Shown here one piece after another: positions 9,857 through 18,100 of a DNA stretch of 64,000 nt. A model generated the notes under the pieces. The model was not told the DNA's origin. It saw only the letters and a list, made by a program, of their open reading frames with translations, and ran no database searches. The stretch comes from Bdellovibrio sp. 22V (GTDB lineage: Bacteria; Bdellovibrionota; Bdellovibrionia; Bdellovibrionales; Bdellovibrionaceae), in contig NZ_CP125854.1 of NCBI RefSeq assembly GCF_030169785.1, forward strand, positions 1,612,001-1,676,000, in the 5' to 3' direction. How positions within the stretch are numbered: the stretch's first letter is position 1; every line of letters starts with the position of its first letter. Position numbers and translations under genes: made by a program.

Positions 9857-10762
9857 ATGAAAAACGTAATGCGCACAATGATGGCAACAATCGTTGCAAC
9901 AAGCTTCGCAGCCTGCGGTGGCGGCGGAGGTGGTGGTGGCGGCGGTGGCGGCCAAACAATTTACTACCCGTACGAAACTGTTTACGGAGACATCTGTAAA
10001 ACTCAAGAGGCAACTCCAGGTTGTACTTTCCTAGAGAAAAACGGCCAAAGAATCACAGTGACTGAAGATCCTCACTACAATGACTACGGTCACGGTTCTG
10101 ACGACCTTTGGTATGTTAAATTCGACGCTAACGGAGATGCGGCTGTTTATGACGAATTGGGACGTTTCCAATACTATGCTGACGTTTCAGAATTTGCTGG
10201 ATACGTCGGTGGTACAACGATCGGTGTTGGTACAACAGGTTTCTACTGGGAAGACGTAGCGAACGGTACTTACTGGTTGGGTAAAAACGGCGTTCTTTAC
10301 AATGCAAACTCAGGCGAGACTAACTACGGTCAAGCGATCAACGACAAAACTTCTTCTTCTGCATCAGATACAAACTTCGCGGCTTTGAACTCAGATGCTA
10401 ATAAGAAGCTTGTTAAATTGGCTTCTGACAAGTTGATGAAAGAATACGGCTTCAAACAAGACAAAGCAGTTGCTGTCGCTTCTGCATTGAACTCTTGGGC
10501 TGTGGCAGCCGCTGAGCGCGGAACAACATCTGAAAAAGACATGGACAAAACTTTCCGTGCTGTATTCGGTGTTCAATTCTCTGACGCTTTGGCAGCAGCA
10601 AAAGATCTTTCTTTGGGTGACAACGCTGGTATGCAAGATTTGACAAACAGATCTGCTGCCGCTTTAGGTTTGAAACCTCACCAAGCTCAAAAGTTCATGA
10701 AGGGCATGTACAAAAAAGCTCTTGCAAACTGGGGCTACGACGAAAACAGCTTCAACTGGTAA
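9857..10762 (+). CDS. Lipoprotein with a 12-glycine linker after the acylated cysteine
   Basis: The 301-residue product begins with a signal peptide ending in SFAAC; C20 is the likely lipidated cysteine. It is followed directly by twelve glycines (residues 21-32), an unusually long flexible tether. The rest has a Gly/Tyr/Asp-rich N-terminal half (residues 35-160) with many aromatic residues and an alanine- and lysine-rich helical C-terminal half (residues 165-300). I do not recognise a domain. A strong ribosome binding site (GGAGG, 9844-9848) precedes the ATG, the wobble positions look biased towards favoured codons, and a strong terminator follows, all suggesting high expression. It lies 52 bases after the protease gene and may be read through from it. 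Confidence 0.9.
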   Translation: MKNVMRTMMATIVATSFAACGGGGGGGGGGGGQTIYYPYETVYGDICKTQEATPGCTFLEKNGQRITVTEDPHYNDYGHGSDDLWYVKFDANGDAAVYDELGRFQYYADVSEFAGYVGGTTIGVGTTGFYWEDVANGTYWLGKNGVLYNANSGETNYGQAINDKTSSSASDTNFAALNSDANKKLVKLASDKLMKEYGFKQDKAVAVASALNSWAVAAAERGTTSEKDMDKTFRAVFGVQFSDALAAAKDLSLGDNAGMQDLTNRSAAALGLKPHQAQKFMKGMYKKALANWGYDENSFNW

Positions 10763-10796
10763 TCACTGCAGGCGCAAGCCTTCAGTCTTTAGGTAA

Positions 10797-10829
10797 AAAA
10801 AACCCACGCCTTAACAGCGTGGGTTTTTT
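10797..10829. terminator. Bidirectional intrinsic terminator between convergent genes
   Basis: CCCACGC (10803-10809) pairs with GCGTGGG (10817-10823), and the flanking A6 and T6 runs extend the stem to 13 bp with loop CTTAACA. With T on one strand and A on the other it can serve both the poly-Gly lipoprotein gene (+) and the small exported protein gene (-). Confidence 0.9.
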
Positions 10830-10851
10830 ATTTTTCAGTTTTTATCTAAAC

Positions 10852-11250
10852 TTAGTGGCCGCGGGAAACTTGCACGCGTTGGATGAGCATCTTGTCGGGA
10901 AGCTCGCTCTTAGTTGAAGATACTGTTTCGTAAGCGATATGCGTCTCTCCGGCAAAGCCGCTGCCGTCCATGATGGATTCAATCAAAAGACCGCACTCGT
11001 TGACGGCGTCACGGCTGACGGTGCAGTTGTTCGTGATCTTTGTCGTAAAACCTTTTTGCGGAGTCATCGCTGAAGCCAAAATAGAAGACAATGTCTCGTA
11101 AGAGTGAACGTCGCCCACCATTTGAACCGAACCTGCGTTCGCGATCAAAATCTCCAAAGACTTTCTTTCAAGATCTTGCTTCGCAAGGCCCTTCGCAAAG
11201 GCGGGACCGGCCATCATCATTGCCATTGTTACCAGTAATACCTTCTTCAT
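10852..11250 (-). CDS. Small exported protein (132 aa), unknown function
   Basis: The longest frame starts at 11298, but the ATG at 11250 has a strong AGGAGA site 7 bases upstream and opens a typical signal peptide (MKKVLLV... ending PAFAK, cleavage near residue 19), so 11250 is chosen. The mature part is about 113 residues and holds two cysteines in an N-C-T-V-S-R-D-A-V-N-E-C arrangement that could form a disulfide. No family is recognised. It lies 71 bases downstream of the 270-residue exported-protein gene and may be co-transcribed with it. Confidence 0.85.
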   Translation of the reverse strand: MKKVLLVTMAMMMAGPAFAKGLAKQDLERKSLEILIANAGSVQMVGDVHSYETLSSILASAMTPQKGFTTKITNNCTVSRDAVNECGLLIESIMDGSGFAGETHIAYETVSSTKSELPDKMLIQRVQVSRGH

Positions 11251-11321
11251 GTTCTCTCCTTTATTAAAAGAATCTTTATGCTTTAAATTAAAATTCAATC
11301 CAAGTTACTGTCGCTTCATCC

Positions 11322-12134
11322 TTAGTATCCGCCGTCTTGCGAGCGCGTGGTCGGATCGGGCTCAAGATCGTACATAGACAGATCGAAGTAATAGATGCGG
11401 CCGTTGTGGCGATACTCGAAACAGCCTTCCTTCTGAGCGCTAAGGTTAAAACCCGCACCCCACCAGTAATAACCCGGCACTTCGCCCACGGTGTTGGCTT
11501 TGCTTTGTGGATTCTGCAGAACTTTTAGATCCGTCGTCGGATTGATAAGTCCCACGATATTGCGAGTGTGGTGGCGCCATTTGATGTGTTCGTCATTCAG
11601 CACTTGGCCGTTGTCATCCAAGGCCTTGAGCTGTTCGGCGGTGTGATACAAAACTTCGACCTGAGAGTCTTTGAACATATCCTGATACATCAAAGACATT
11701 TGCTGGACAGGATATTTATCATACTTATCCGTCATAAGCTGTTGCGGAATTAAAAGATGTGAATGTCCCATATCCGGGAAGAAAACCGCGTCGATATATT
11801 TCAGTTCAAAAGCGCGCTCAACATGGCGTGCGATCGATTGCACGAAGTTTTCATTGATTTCGATATCGCCTCCGCGAAACTCATCATACGGAAGTTTTAA
11901 AACATTTTTCTGAGCATCCCAGTAAGCCCGGCGGGGCAGGCGTTTATCCGAGTCATAGATTTCTGTAAACTTTTGCATCATGCCGGGAAGGTCAAAGCCC
12001 CAGCGGAAATCATTAGAATAAAGTGCTTTCTCGCGTGCGGAAAGCGGTTGGCAGCGCTGAGAAATTTCTAATGTGGAATTTCCAGCCCAAGCGACTTGCG
12101 ATACGAGCAGGGGAACGATCGCCCATTTTTTCAT
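11322..12134 (-). CDS. Exported protein (270 aa), unknown function
   Basis: The N-terminus MKKWAIVPLLVSQVAWAGN is a signal peptide with probable cleavage at AWA-G. A GAGGTGG ribosome binding site precedes the ATG. The mature protein has several histidine clusters (D-M-G-H-S-H-L near residue 128 and I-K-W-R-H-H-T-R near residue 189) that could bind metal or be catalytic, but no known motif is complete. There are only two cysteines, so a disulfide is possible. It probably heads a two-gene minus-strand unit with the 132-residue gene downstream. Confidence 0.85.
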   Translation of the reverse strand: MKKWAIVPLLVSQVAWAGNSTLEISQRCQPLSAREKALYSNDFRWGFDLPGMMQKFTEIYDSDKRLPRRAYWDAQKNVLKLPYDEFRGGDIEINENFVQSIARHVERAFELKYIDAVFFPDMGHSHLLIPQQLMTDKYDKYPVQQMSLMYQDMFKDSQVEVLYHTAEQLKALDDNGQVLNDEHIKWRHHTRNIVGLINPTTDLKVLQNPQSKANTVGEVPGYYWWGAGFNLSAQKEGCFEYRHNGRIYYFDLSMYDLEPDPTTRSQDGGY

Positions 12135-12358
12135 TGTGCCACCTCATTTATTCAGAAAATGTGCAGATTCTATTCCATGTCTCAAATTGAGATCCGCGTT
12201 TGAATGTAAATAAAGCGCTCTCAAGAAGCGTTTTCAGTAAGTAAATATAATAGCCAGGACAAACTTATGACAGGTGCCGGAGAAGGGCAAACAGGGCAGT
12301 TTGGTGTATTGAGAGAGCCCACGCTCTTGTACGCAGGGGTGGGCTGACAAACATGCAA

Positions 12359-13018
12359 TTAGAAGTAAGCGATCAGGCCCGCGGATGTTGAGAGACCAGA
12401 CACAGTCACGTCGCCGCCGATGCCGCCGGATTGTTTTTGATAGATAAAGCCAAGATCCGCGCGGAAGCCGACGTTGCTGCCAGATGGGAACCACTTTGCG
12501 AATGGACCTACGAAGAAATCCATCAAATTCGGTTTTGATCCCGTGCCTGTATCAATTTGCCCGAAGGAAGCGGTGCCGCCCACGCCGTAAAGAAAAGACT
12601 CGCCGGGAGTGTTGGCGATCAAGTTGTAATCACCGAAGGCGCCGACCTTGTAGATATTGGTCGTAATAGGTCCGTTGGCATTAGAGCTGTAGGATCCCAA
12701 AGGGCCAACTTCGATATTGCCAAAGTTCCAGCCAAAGCGACCTGTCAGAGTGATATCTGTTTCATTTTCTGCGCCGGAAGCATCTGACTTCGTATTTTCA
12801 AGGCTGAAGCTCAAAGCGACGACATACTTGCGGGACATAGAGCCTGGGGATGTTTCAAAAACGTCGCCAGCCAGTTCGTAAACCTGACCGGGAACAAGCG
12901 TTCCGCCAGCGAAGTCGACAATAGCCTGATTGCCTTTTACTTTGCGCACTTTAATTTTTTGCGCATAAGAAGCAGATGAGAAAGCCAAAACTGATAATAC
13001 AAGAAGCCACTTTTTCAT
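12359..13018 (-). CDS. Small outer-membrane beta-barrel protein (219 aa)
   Basis: The ATG at 13018 is preferred over the longer frame at 13045: it has an AGGAAGG site 6 bases upstream and starts a clear signal peptide (MKKWLLVLSVLAFSSASYAQ). Residues 20-60 form a short soluble region (K-V-R-K-V-K-G-N-Q-A-I-V-D-F). From residue 65 to the end, amphipathic strands alternate with Gly/Asn-rich turns and the protein ends in Ala-Tyr-Phe. This is typical of an OmpW/OmpX-sized 8- to 10-strand barrel. The function is unknown. The 224 bases downstream hold an imperfect GC hairpin (12316-12345) but no T-tract. Confidence 0.85.
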   Translation of the reverse strand: MKKWLLVLSVLAFSSASYAQKIKVRKVKGNQAIVDFAGGTLVPGQVYELAGDVFETSPGSMSRKYVVALSFSLENTKSDASGAENETDITLTGRFGWNFGNIEVGPLGSYSSNANGPITTNIYKVGAFGDYNLIANTPGESFLYGVGGTASFGQIDTGTGSKPNLMDFFVGPFAKWFPSGSNVGFRADLGFIYQKQSGGIGGDVTVSGLSTSAGLIAYF

Positions 13019-13169
13019 AGAATCCTTCCTATTGTCTCTAAACAAAGTCTTTCAATCCTCCCGGGTCCTGTCAACGATTGAGTGTTTCAAAACGAGATCG
13101 CAAAATTTTCTCTCATTCAAGTTTTGTTGATTTATTACCGACAAAAAACTAACAGGGGAAGGAAGCCAT

Positions 13170-13817
13170 ATGTCGTCTTCTTGGGGAGACATTCCTGCTT
13201 GGGCCTATGATGCCGCTCAAGCGCTTATGCAGTCTTTAAAAGTCGTGGATCCGGCGACCTATGCTCACTGTTGCCGCGTGGGGGAGATGTCGAGAAAGCT
13301 CGCTCGCGATGCAGGTCTTAACGAGTACGAACAAAAACTCGCGGAGTTCGCGGGGCTTTTCCATGATATCGGTAAAATAGGCGTTCCTCAATCGATCATC
13401 GCCAAGCCAGGCAAGCTGGACGAGTCCGAACATCTTATTATGCAAAGTCATCCGGTTCTCAGCGAAGAGATCGTGAAGCCGTTGGCTCGTCATCAGTTCT
13501 TTTCCGAAATTCTTCCCGGCATTCGCGGTCATCATGAGCGCGTGGACGGGACGGGCTACCCAGATAAAAAACGCGGCGACGAAGTTCCGTTGTTGGCGCG
13601 GATTATTTTGGTGGTAGATACCTACGATGCGATGTCGCAGACGCGGGCTTATCGTAAGGGTCTTCCGGATGACGTGGTCTATGCAGAGTTGCGCCGCTGT
13701 TCGGGAACGCAGTTTGATTCACAATTGGTGAATACGTTTTTACAGGCTCATCCGTCATGGAAAACGCAAGAGCCTGATCAAGACACGCTTCATTTCGTGA
13801 TTAAGAAAATCGCGTAA
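13170..13817 (+). CDS. HD-GYP domain cyclic-di-GMP phosphodiesterase
   Basis: The 215-residue protein is essentially a lone HD-GYP domain, without an N-terminal receiver or sensor. The metal-binding HD pair is H65-D66 in FHDIGKIG; H94, H121-H122 and the GTGYP element (residues 127-131) with its following lysines are all present, as is the D-T-Y-D-A-M block (residues 150-155). The family hydrolyses cyclic di-GMP to pGpG or GMP in the cytoplasm. The complete motif set argues for an active enzyme. A purine-rich GGGGAAGGAAG site precedes the ATG. It is convergent with the DUF1338 gene, with one base between the stops. Confidence 0.93.
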   Translation: MSSSWGDIPAWAYDAAQALMQSLKVVDPATYAHCCRVGEMSRKLARDAGLNEYEQKLAEFAGLFHDIGKIGVPQSIIAKPGKLDESEHLIMQSHPVLSEEIVKPLARHQFFSEILPGIRGHHERVDGTGYPDKKRGDEVPLLARIILVVDTYDAMSQTRAYRKGLPDDVVYAELRRCSGTQFDSQLVNTFLQAHPSWKTQEPDQDTLHFVIKKIA

Positions 13818-13818
13818 A

Positions 13819-14619
13819 TTATTTTTGCTTATTCGTGCTTTCGAAAATCTTGTCAGCGGATTTGGCAACAAATCCCTGATAAAGTTTGCCGTTCTCTAGT
13901 GGATAGCGCTTCGCAAATTCATAGTAACAACCAGGAATATTGTGAGTGCCATCGTCGAACTTTACAGGAATCTCTGACGCCATCGTCGAGCTTTGTTCAA
14001 GATAATCCGCCTTTGTGCCTTTCACTTCGCCGCCGGAAGAGTTCAAGACAATGCCTTTGGATTTTACGAAATCATTCAAGACGCGAATGTCGCTAAACTT
14101 CTTAAGCTTATTAATGTTGATCGTGAAGTGATTCGGACGGAAACCATAGGCCGCGACCCAAGAAGCGTATTCGCTTTCTTTCGCAAGCTCAGAGTAAAGC
14201 GCGTAAGTCATTTTCCAAGGGCGTCCCGCCATCGCGAAGGTTTCACTTTCAATCACAGAGTCAGGAAGTTGGTCGACAAGTTTGTTCACGGTCTCGCGAA
14301 TGAATGGCGATACTTTTTCCAGCTCCAACTCGCTGATAAAGATTTTTGGCATATCTTCGTTCGGATGCTCATAGTGTTTAGCGTAGAGCTTTTTCTCGAC
14401 GAAAGTATAATCACCTTTTTCAACGTAGCCGTATTTTTTGAATTGGCGGGCCAAAGACTCGATGCCCAGGCGCGGATGATTGAAAGTACGAAGAGCAATG
14501 TGGTCATTAATGACGGTTTCGCCTTCAGCAACGAAAAGGTCATAAATGCGTTTAGCCGCTGGATTCAGTTCACAATAATCAACCCACATTTTTTGCAATA
14601 GAGTTTCTAAGCTCATCAT
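13819..14619 (-). CDS. DUF1338 (HglS-like, VOC-fold) protein
   Basis: The 266-residue sequence fits the DUF1338 family, whose characterised member HglS is an Fe(II)-dependent 2-oxoadipate dioxygenase/decarboxylase of lysine catabolism. The expected metal ligands are visible: H40 in NDHIALRTF, H164 in RPNHFTIN and E234 in YYEFAKRYP. It is considerably shorter than HglS (about 460 residues), so it is a compact member and the substrate may differ. Two ATGs are adjacent; an AGGAG site 6 bases upstream serves the first. The neighbours give no pathway clue. Confidence 0.88.
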   Translation of the reverse strand: MMSLETLLQKMWVDYCELNPAAKRIYDLFVAEGETVINDHIALRTFNHPRLGIESLARQFKKYGYVEKGDYTFVEKKLYAKHYEHPNEDMPKIFISELELEKVSPFIRETVNKLVDQLPDSVIESETFAMAGRPWKMTYALYSELAKESEYASWVAAYGFRPNHFTININKLKKFSDIRVLNDFVKSKGIVLNSSGGEVKGTKADYLEQSSTMASEIPVKFDDGTHNIPGCYYEFAKRYPLENGKLYQGFVAKSADKIFESTNKQK

Positions 14620-14750
14620 AACTTTCTCCTAATGACGGCAGGTTACTCCTCTTCCAAAAAGGGTGCAATGCCTCCTTCGATGGCTTCGAGCGTTATCCGT
14701 TGGAGACTTTCCCGACTTCGCCAACAATAGAGATTCACTGAGGGGACGCC

Positions 14751-15761
14751 ATGAGTTTGTTACCTGAGATTCAACAAATCGAAAAAAGAATTCGCGATTT
14801 GGGGCCATCAGCGCGCACTGAAATTCTCGCGTTCAGTGAACAGGGTTCTTTAAAATTTCCTCTCTACAAAATTACTTTTGGCAGCAAAGATCCAAAGGCT
14901 CCGGTCTTAGGTTTCATTGGTGGCGTACATGGTCTAGAGCGTATCGGCGCGCAAGTGTGTGTAGCTCTGATGAACTCTTTGGCAGAGCTCGCTTTGTGGG
15001 ATGAGACGCTGCAAAAAACGCTGCAGAACATCCGCATCTTTTTTATTCCTACTGTGAATCCCATCGGCATTTATCGCAAAACGCGCAGCAACCCACGCGG
15101 GGTGGATTTAATGCGTAATGCTCCGATTGATGCGGAAAATCCCGCACGTTGGGTCGGCGGCCATCGCGTCAGCAACAAGATCCCGTGGTATCGCGGCGAA
15201 GAGGGTGCGCCGATGGAGATCGAAGCGCAAGCTCTGGTCGGTGCCGTCGAAAAAGAAATCAAAGAAAGTTCTTTAGCGATCACGCTGGACGTGCACTCGG
15301 GTTTTGGTTTTCAGGATCGCTTGTGGTTTCCCTACGCAAAAACTGTGAAACCTTTCCCTGATTTGTCTTTAGCGTATTCTCTTAAAGAATTGCTGGATCG
15401 AACTTACCCGCATCATTTTTATCGCTTTGAACCGCAGGCAAAAGCCTATACAACTCACGGCGATCTCTGGGATTACATCTATGATTCGCACAGACAAAAA
15501 CATCCGGGCTCTTATCTTCCTCTCTGTTTAGAGATGGGTTCGTGGATGTGGGTCAAAAAAAATCCGTGGCAGATTTTCAGAGCGGAAGGCCCGTTCAATC
15601 CGCTTAAAGGGCATCGTCACCGTCGGACTTTACGTCGGCATAATACGCTGATGGAGTTTCTGATACGCGCGGTGGCGTCGCCGCAAGCATGGGCCGCGCC
15701 TCCAGAGTCGCAAAAAATCATCATGAACGCAAAAGCGCAGGAGCTATGGTATGCACGCTAG
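14751..15761 (+). CDS. M14-family zinc carboxypeptidase-like protein
   Basis: The 336-residue product carries the M14 zinc site: H60 and E63 in the G-V-H-G-L-E block, H182 in LDVHSGFG, and the catalytic-type glutamate E261 in CLEMGSW. The N-P-x-G-x-x-x-x-x-R-S-N-P-R-G-V-D block (residues 103-119) is the usual substrate-binding segment. There is no signal peptide, so it is cytoplasmic, which suggests processing of small peptides, muropeptides or N-acyl amino acids rather than bulk protein. A GAGGGG site precedes the ATG. It overlaps the following alpha/beta-hydrolase gene by 11 bases, implying coupled expression. Confidence 0.9.
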   Translation: MSLLPEIQQIEKRIRDLGPSARTEILAFSEQGSLKFPLYKITFGSKDPKAPVLGFIGGVHGLERIGAQVCVALMNSLAELALWDETLQKTLQNIRIFFIPTVNPIGIYRKTRSNPRGVDLMRNAPIDAENPARWVGGHRVSNKIPWYRGEEGAPMEIEAQALVGAVEKEIKESSLAITLDVHSGFGFQDRLWFPYAKTVKPFPDLSLAYSLKELLDRTYPHHFYRFEPQAKAYTTHGDLWDYIYDSHRQKHPGSYLPLCLEMGSWMWVKKNPWQIFRAEGPFNPLKGHRHRRTLRRHNTLMEFLIRAVASPQAWAAPPESQKIIMNAKAQELWYAR

Positions 15762-16488
15762 AAACTGGATTTTCCTTCGAGGATTAGCTCGCGGAGTAGG
15801 ACACTGGGGTTCCTTCGTCAGTAAAATGAAAGAACGTTTTCCCGAAGATCGTATTGAGCTTTTGGATCTTCCCGGAAACGGCACGCGCCACGAAGAAAAA
15901 AGTCCTTTGCATATTTCTGAATACGTCAAAGATCTGCGCTCCCGCTCTGAGTTCGTCAAAAATCAAGAGCCTTTCAATATCATGGCGGTGTCTCTAGGCG
16001 CCATGGTCACAACCGAGTGGATGCGCGAATATCCGCATGAAGTAAAGCGCGGTTATCTGGTGTGCACAAGCTCCACCGGGTTTTCGCGTTTTTACGAGCG
16101 CTTTCAGCCGATGAACTTTTTAAAATCTGCGCATCTGGTGGCGGCGCAAAAAGATGAAATGGCTTGGGAGAAAGTGATTCTCGATATGGTGACCAACAGT
16201 CACGAACGCCGTCAGGAAGAGATTTTGGCTCTGGCCGCTTTCACAAAGAAAAACCCGATGCGCATTGAAAACATTCTTCGTCAGTTGGTTGCAGCCTCTC
16301 GCTATCAGTTTCCGCATGAAGCTCCCGGAGATGTTCGATTGTTGGGAAGTTACGGGGACCGATTGGTGTCGCCGACGTGCACTTTGAAGATTGCGGAAAA
16401 GTGGGGTGTGAAACCGGCGATGCATTCCTGGGCAGGGCATGATATCCCGATTGACGACCCGCATTGGTTAATTGAGCACTTACTCTAA
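15751..16488 (+). CDS. Alpha/beta hydrolase
   Basis: This 245-residue protein has the alpha/beta-hydrolase layout. There is an N-terminal strand and a loop around residues 7-19 (FLRGLARGVGHWG), the nucleophile elbow A-V-S-L-G-A with S81, the acid D203 in G-S-Y-G-D-R-L-V, and H230 in WAGHDIP. There is no signal peptide, so it acts in the cytoplasm. The substrate cannot be read from the sequence; esterase or lipase-like activity is likely. It overlaps the upstream M14 peptidase gene by 11 bases, so the two form an operon and may act in sequence on one amide or ester substrate. Confidence 0.9.
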   Translation: MHARNWIFLRGLARGVGHWGSFVSKMKERFPEDRIELLDLPGNGTRHEEKSPLHISEYVKDLRSRSEFVKNQEPFNIMAVSLGAMVTTEWMREYPHEVKRGYLVCTSSTGFSRFYERFQPMNFLKSAHLVAAQKDEMAWEKVILDMVTNSHERRQEEILALAAFTKKNPMRIENILRQLVAASRYQFPHEAPGDVRLLGSYGDRLVSPTCTLKIAEKWGVKPAMHSWAGHDIPIDDPHWLIEHLL

Positions 16489-16657
16489 AAACGCCGATTC
16501 CTGGTATTTTTTTAGGGGTAGTTTTTTCAAACAAAGTGACGTTTTTTTACCCTCAGGTCCTCTATATTTGATCTGACAGCGAACCGACGCGTGGTTCCGT
16601 TGACTCTGAAAGCCTTTTCTTATCTTCTACACGCTGGACTTTTATCCAGAGGCTGAT

Positions 16658-18100
16658 GTGCGGAAAAGGACCTATTTCGCCGCGATGCTTGCGAGCATGG
16701 CGGTGACGGCAAAATCAAAAACGCAGACCCTGAACTTGAAGGAACTTCAAGCTCAGGGCGTTAGCTCTTTGCAACAGCCAAAGTCTTCTTCTGCTCCCGC
16801 ACAAGTTTACGGCCAAATTCGTATGGAGGGGATGCAGTACTTTACTTCCATTCCCGAATCTCCGCAGCTGAGCTTTAGCCAGCTTCTTTCCGCACGTCTT
16901 TCAGCTCTTAAAGAAACATCTTGGGTCGATATGGTGGCCGACGTTTCCGGGGGGACCTTTTTCAGCCGAGGTCAATCTCATTTCGTCGTTCACGAAGCCT
17001 ACTTAGCTTCTCACGGTAAGACAGATCTCAAAGTGTTTTTGGGTCGAAAAAAGAAAGACTGGAGTGAGCTCGACAGTCACTGGCAGCTAGGCCTATGGCA
17101 ACCGAAATTTGCTATCGATGCCCTTCGTCCCGAGGAGCAAGGCTTGTCGGGTCTTTTCGTCGACTACAACACGCAGGGATGGGAGATTCTGGGTTTTGCA
17201 ACGCCGATCTTTATTCCAAGCATGGGCCCGGATATTCGTGAAGAGGGTGGAGGCCTTGTCGCTGACAGCCGCTGGTACCGCGCACCTTCTCGCGATTTTG
17301 CTTTGAACAATCGCGCGCGCAAGATCGTTTATGAACTTGATATTCCAGAAACCGCAAAACTTGTTGGCAATGGCGCTGTCGCAGCGATGGGCCGTCTTGG
17401 CAATAAAGAAGCCGGCGGTTGGGTGGTCGCTAGTGGCGGTTATCTTCCGGTCAATGAGTTGATCTTGAAACGTAAGATTATCATGGATGCTTCGCAAGTT
17501 GATGCCGACGTCACGGTGTCGCCGGATGTAACTTATCACACGGTGTTTTCGACGGACGTGGGTTACACGTTTGCGAATTCGGTAAAAGCGTCGCTTTCTT
17601 ACTTGCAGGACAACCCGCTGGTAAAACACGCGGAATCAGAAGACTGGGCCATTCAGAAGTTAATGCCGTTACAGGCCTACTCCGCTTCAGTCGATTTTTC
17701 TTTGCACAATATTTTTTCTAAAACCTTGGCCTTTCAAATCGCTTATCTGAAAGTCGAAGGCGGCGGCATCGAGGATATTCGCTCTAAGGGCGAGCCCGAC
17801 GATATGACGCTTTTCGATCAGCGTCTTAAATTCACAAATGCACTGTCGTTCAGTGTTGAGGGACAACTGGCGAGCTTCTTCCGCCGTCCTTTTGTCACTC
17901 GCTTCAAATATTTATACGACTACGATCAAAGAGGTTCGTTGCTCAACACCGAGTTCCTCTATTATCCAAGTCAAAAGTGGGCCGTTGTCATGGGCGGAGA
18001 TATTTTGGGAGTGCAAGACGAGTCTTACAATCCCTCTAGTTTCCTCAATCAGTATCGCGCCAATGACCGTGTCTACGGAGGCATGACTTATGTTTTCTAA
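16658..18100 (+). CDS. Module A outer-membrane beta-barrel protein
   Basis: The start is a GTG at 16658 behind an AGAGG site; a small hairpin (CTGGA 16634-16638, TCCAG 16645-16649) lies just before the site. The 480 residues start with a signal peptide and end in Thr-Tyr-Val-Phe, with alternating amphipathic strands throughout, so it is an outer-membrane barrel. It is a paralogue of the gene at 49698-51065: both share G-R-K-K, then W-x-E-L-D, then G-L/V-W-x-P, then R/P-E-x-Q-G-L-S-G-L-F, and end in Y-V-F. Its stop overlaps the start of the lipoprotein gene by 11 bases, exactly as in the second copy. The function is not known. Confidence 0.9.
   Translation: MRKRTYFAAMLASMAVTAKSKTQTLNLKELQAQGVSSLQQPKSSSAPAQVYGQIRMEGMQYFTSIPESPQLSFSQLLSARLSALKETSWVDMVADVSGGTFFSRGQSHFVVHEAYLASHGKTDLKVFLGRKKKDWSELDSHWQLGLWQPKFAIDALRPEEQGLSGLFVDYNTQGWEILGFATPIFIPSMGPDIREEGGGLVADSRWYRAPSRDFALNNRARKIVYELDIPETAKLVGNGAVAAMGRLGNKEAGGWVVASGGYLPVNELILKRKIIMDASQVDADVTVSPDVTYHTVFSTDVGYTFANSVKASLSYLQDNPLVKHAESEDWAIQKLMPLQAYSASVDFSLHNIFSKTLAFQIAYLKVEGGGIEDIRSKGEPDDMTLFDQRLKFTNALSFSVEGQLASFFRRPFVTRFKYLYDYDQRGSLLNTEFLYYPSQKWAVVMGGDILGVQDESYNPSSFLNQYRANDRVYGGMTYVF

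Noticed and set aside
10764-10786. Hairpin with GCAA loop just after the poly-Gly lipoprotein gene
   Set aside because: It is a short stem (AGGC/GCCT plus ACTG/CAGT) without T-tract; the strong terminator behind it explains the region.
12200-12358. Possible riboswitch or small RNA between two exported-protein genes
   Set aside because: A GGGCAAAC stretch recalls the start of a c-di-GMP aptamer, but the other conserved GEMM elements are absent. The hairpin at 12316-12345 has no T-tract and no further conserved parts.
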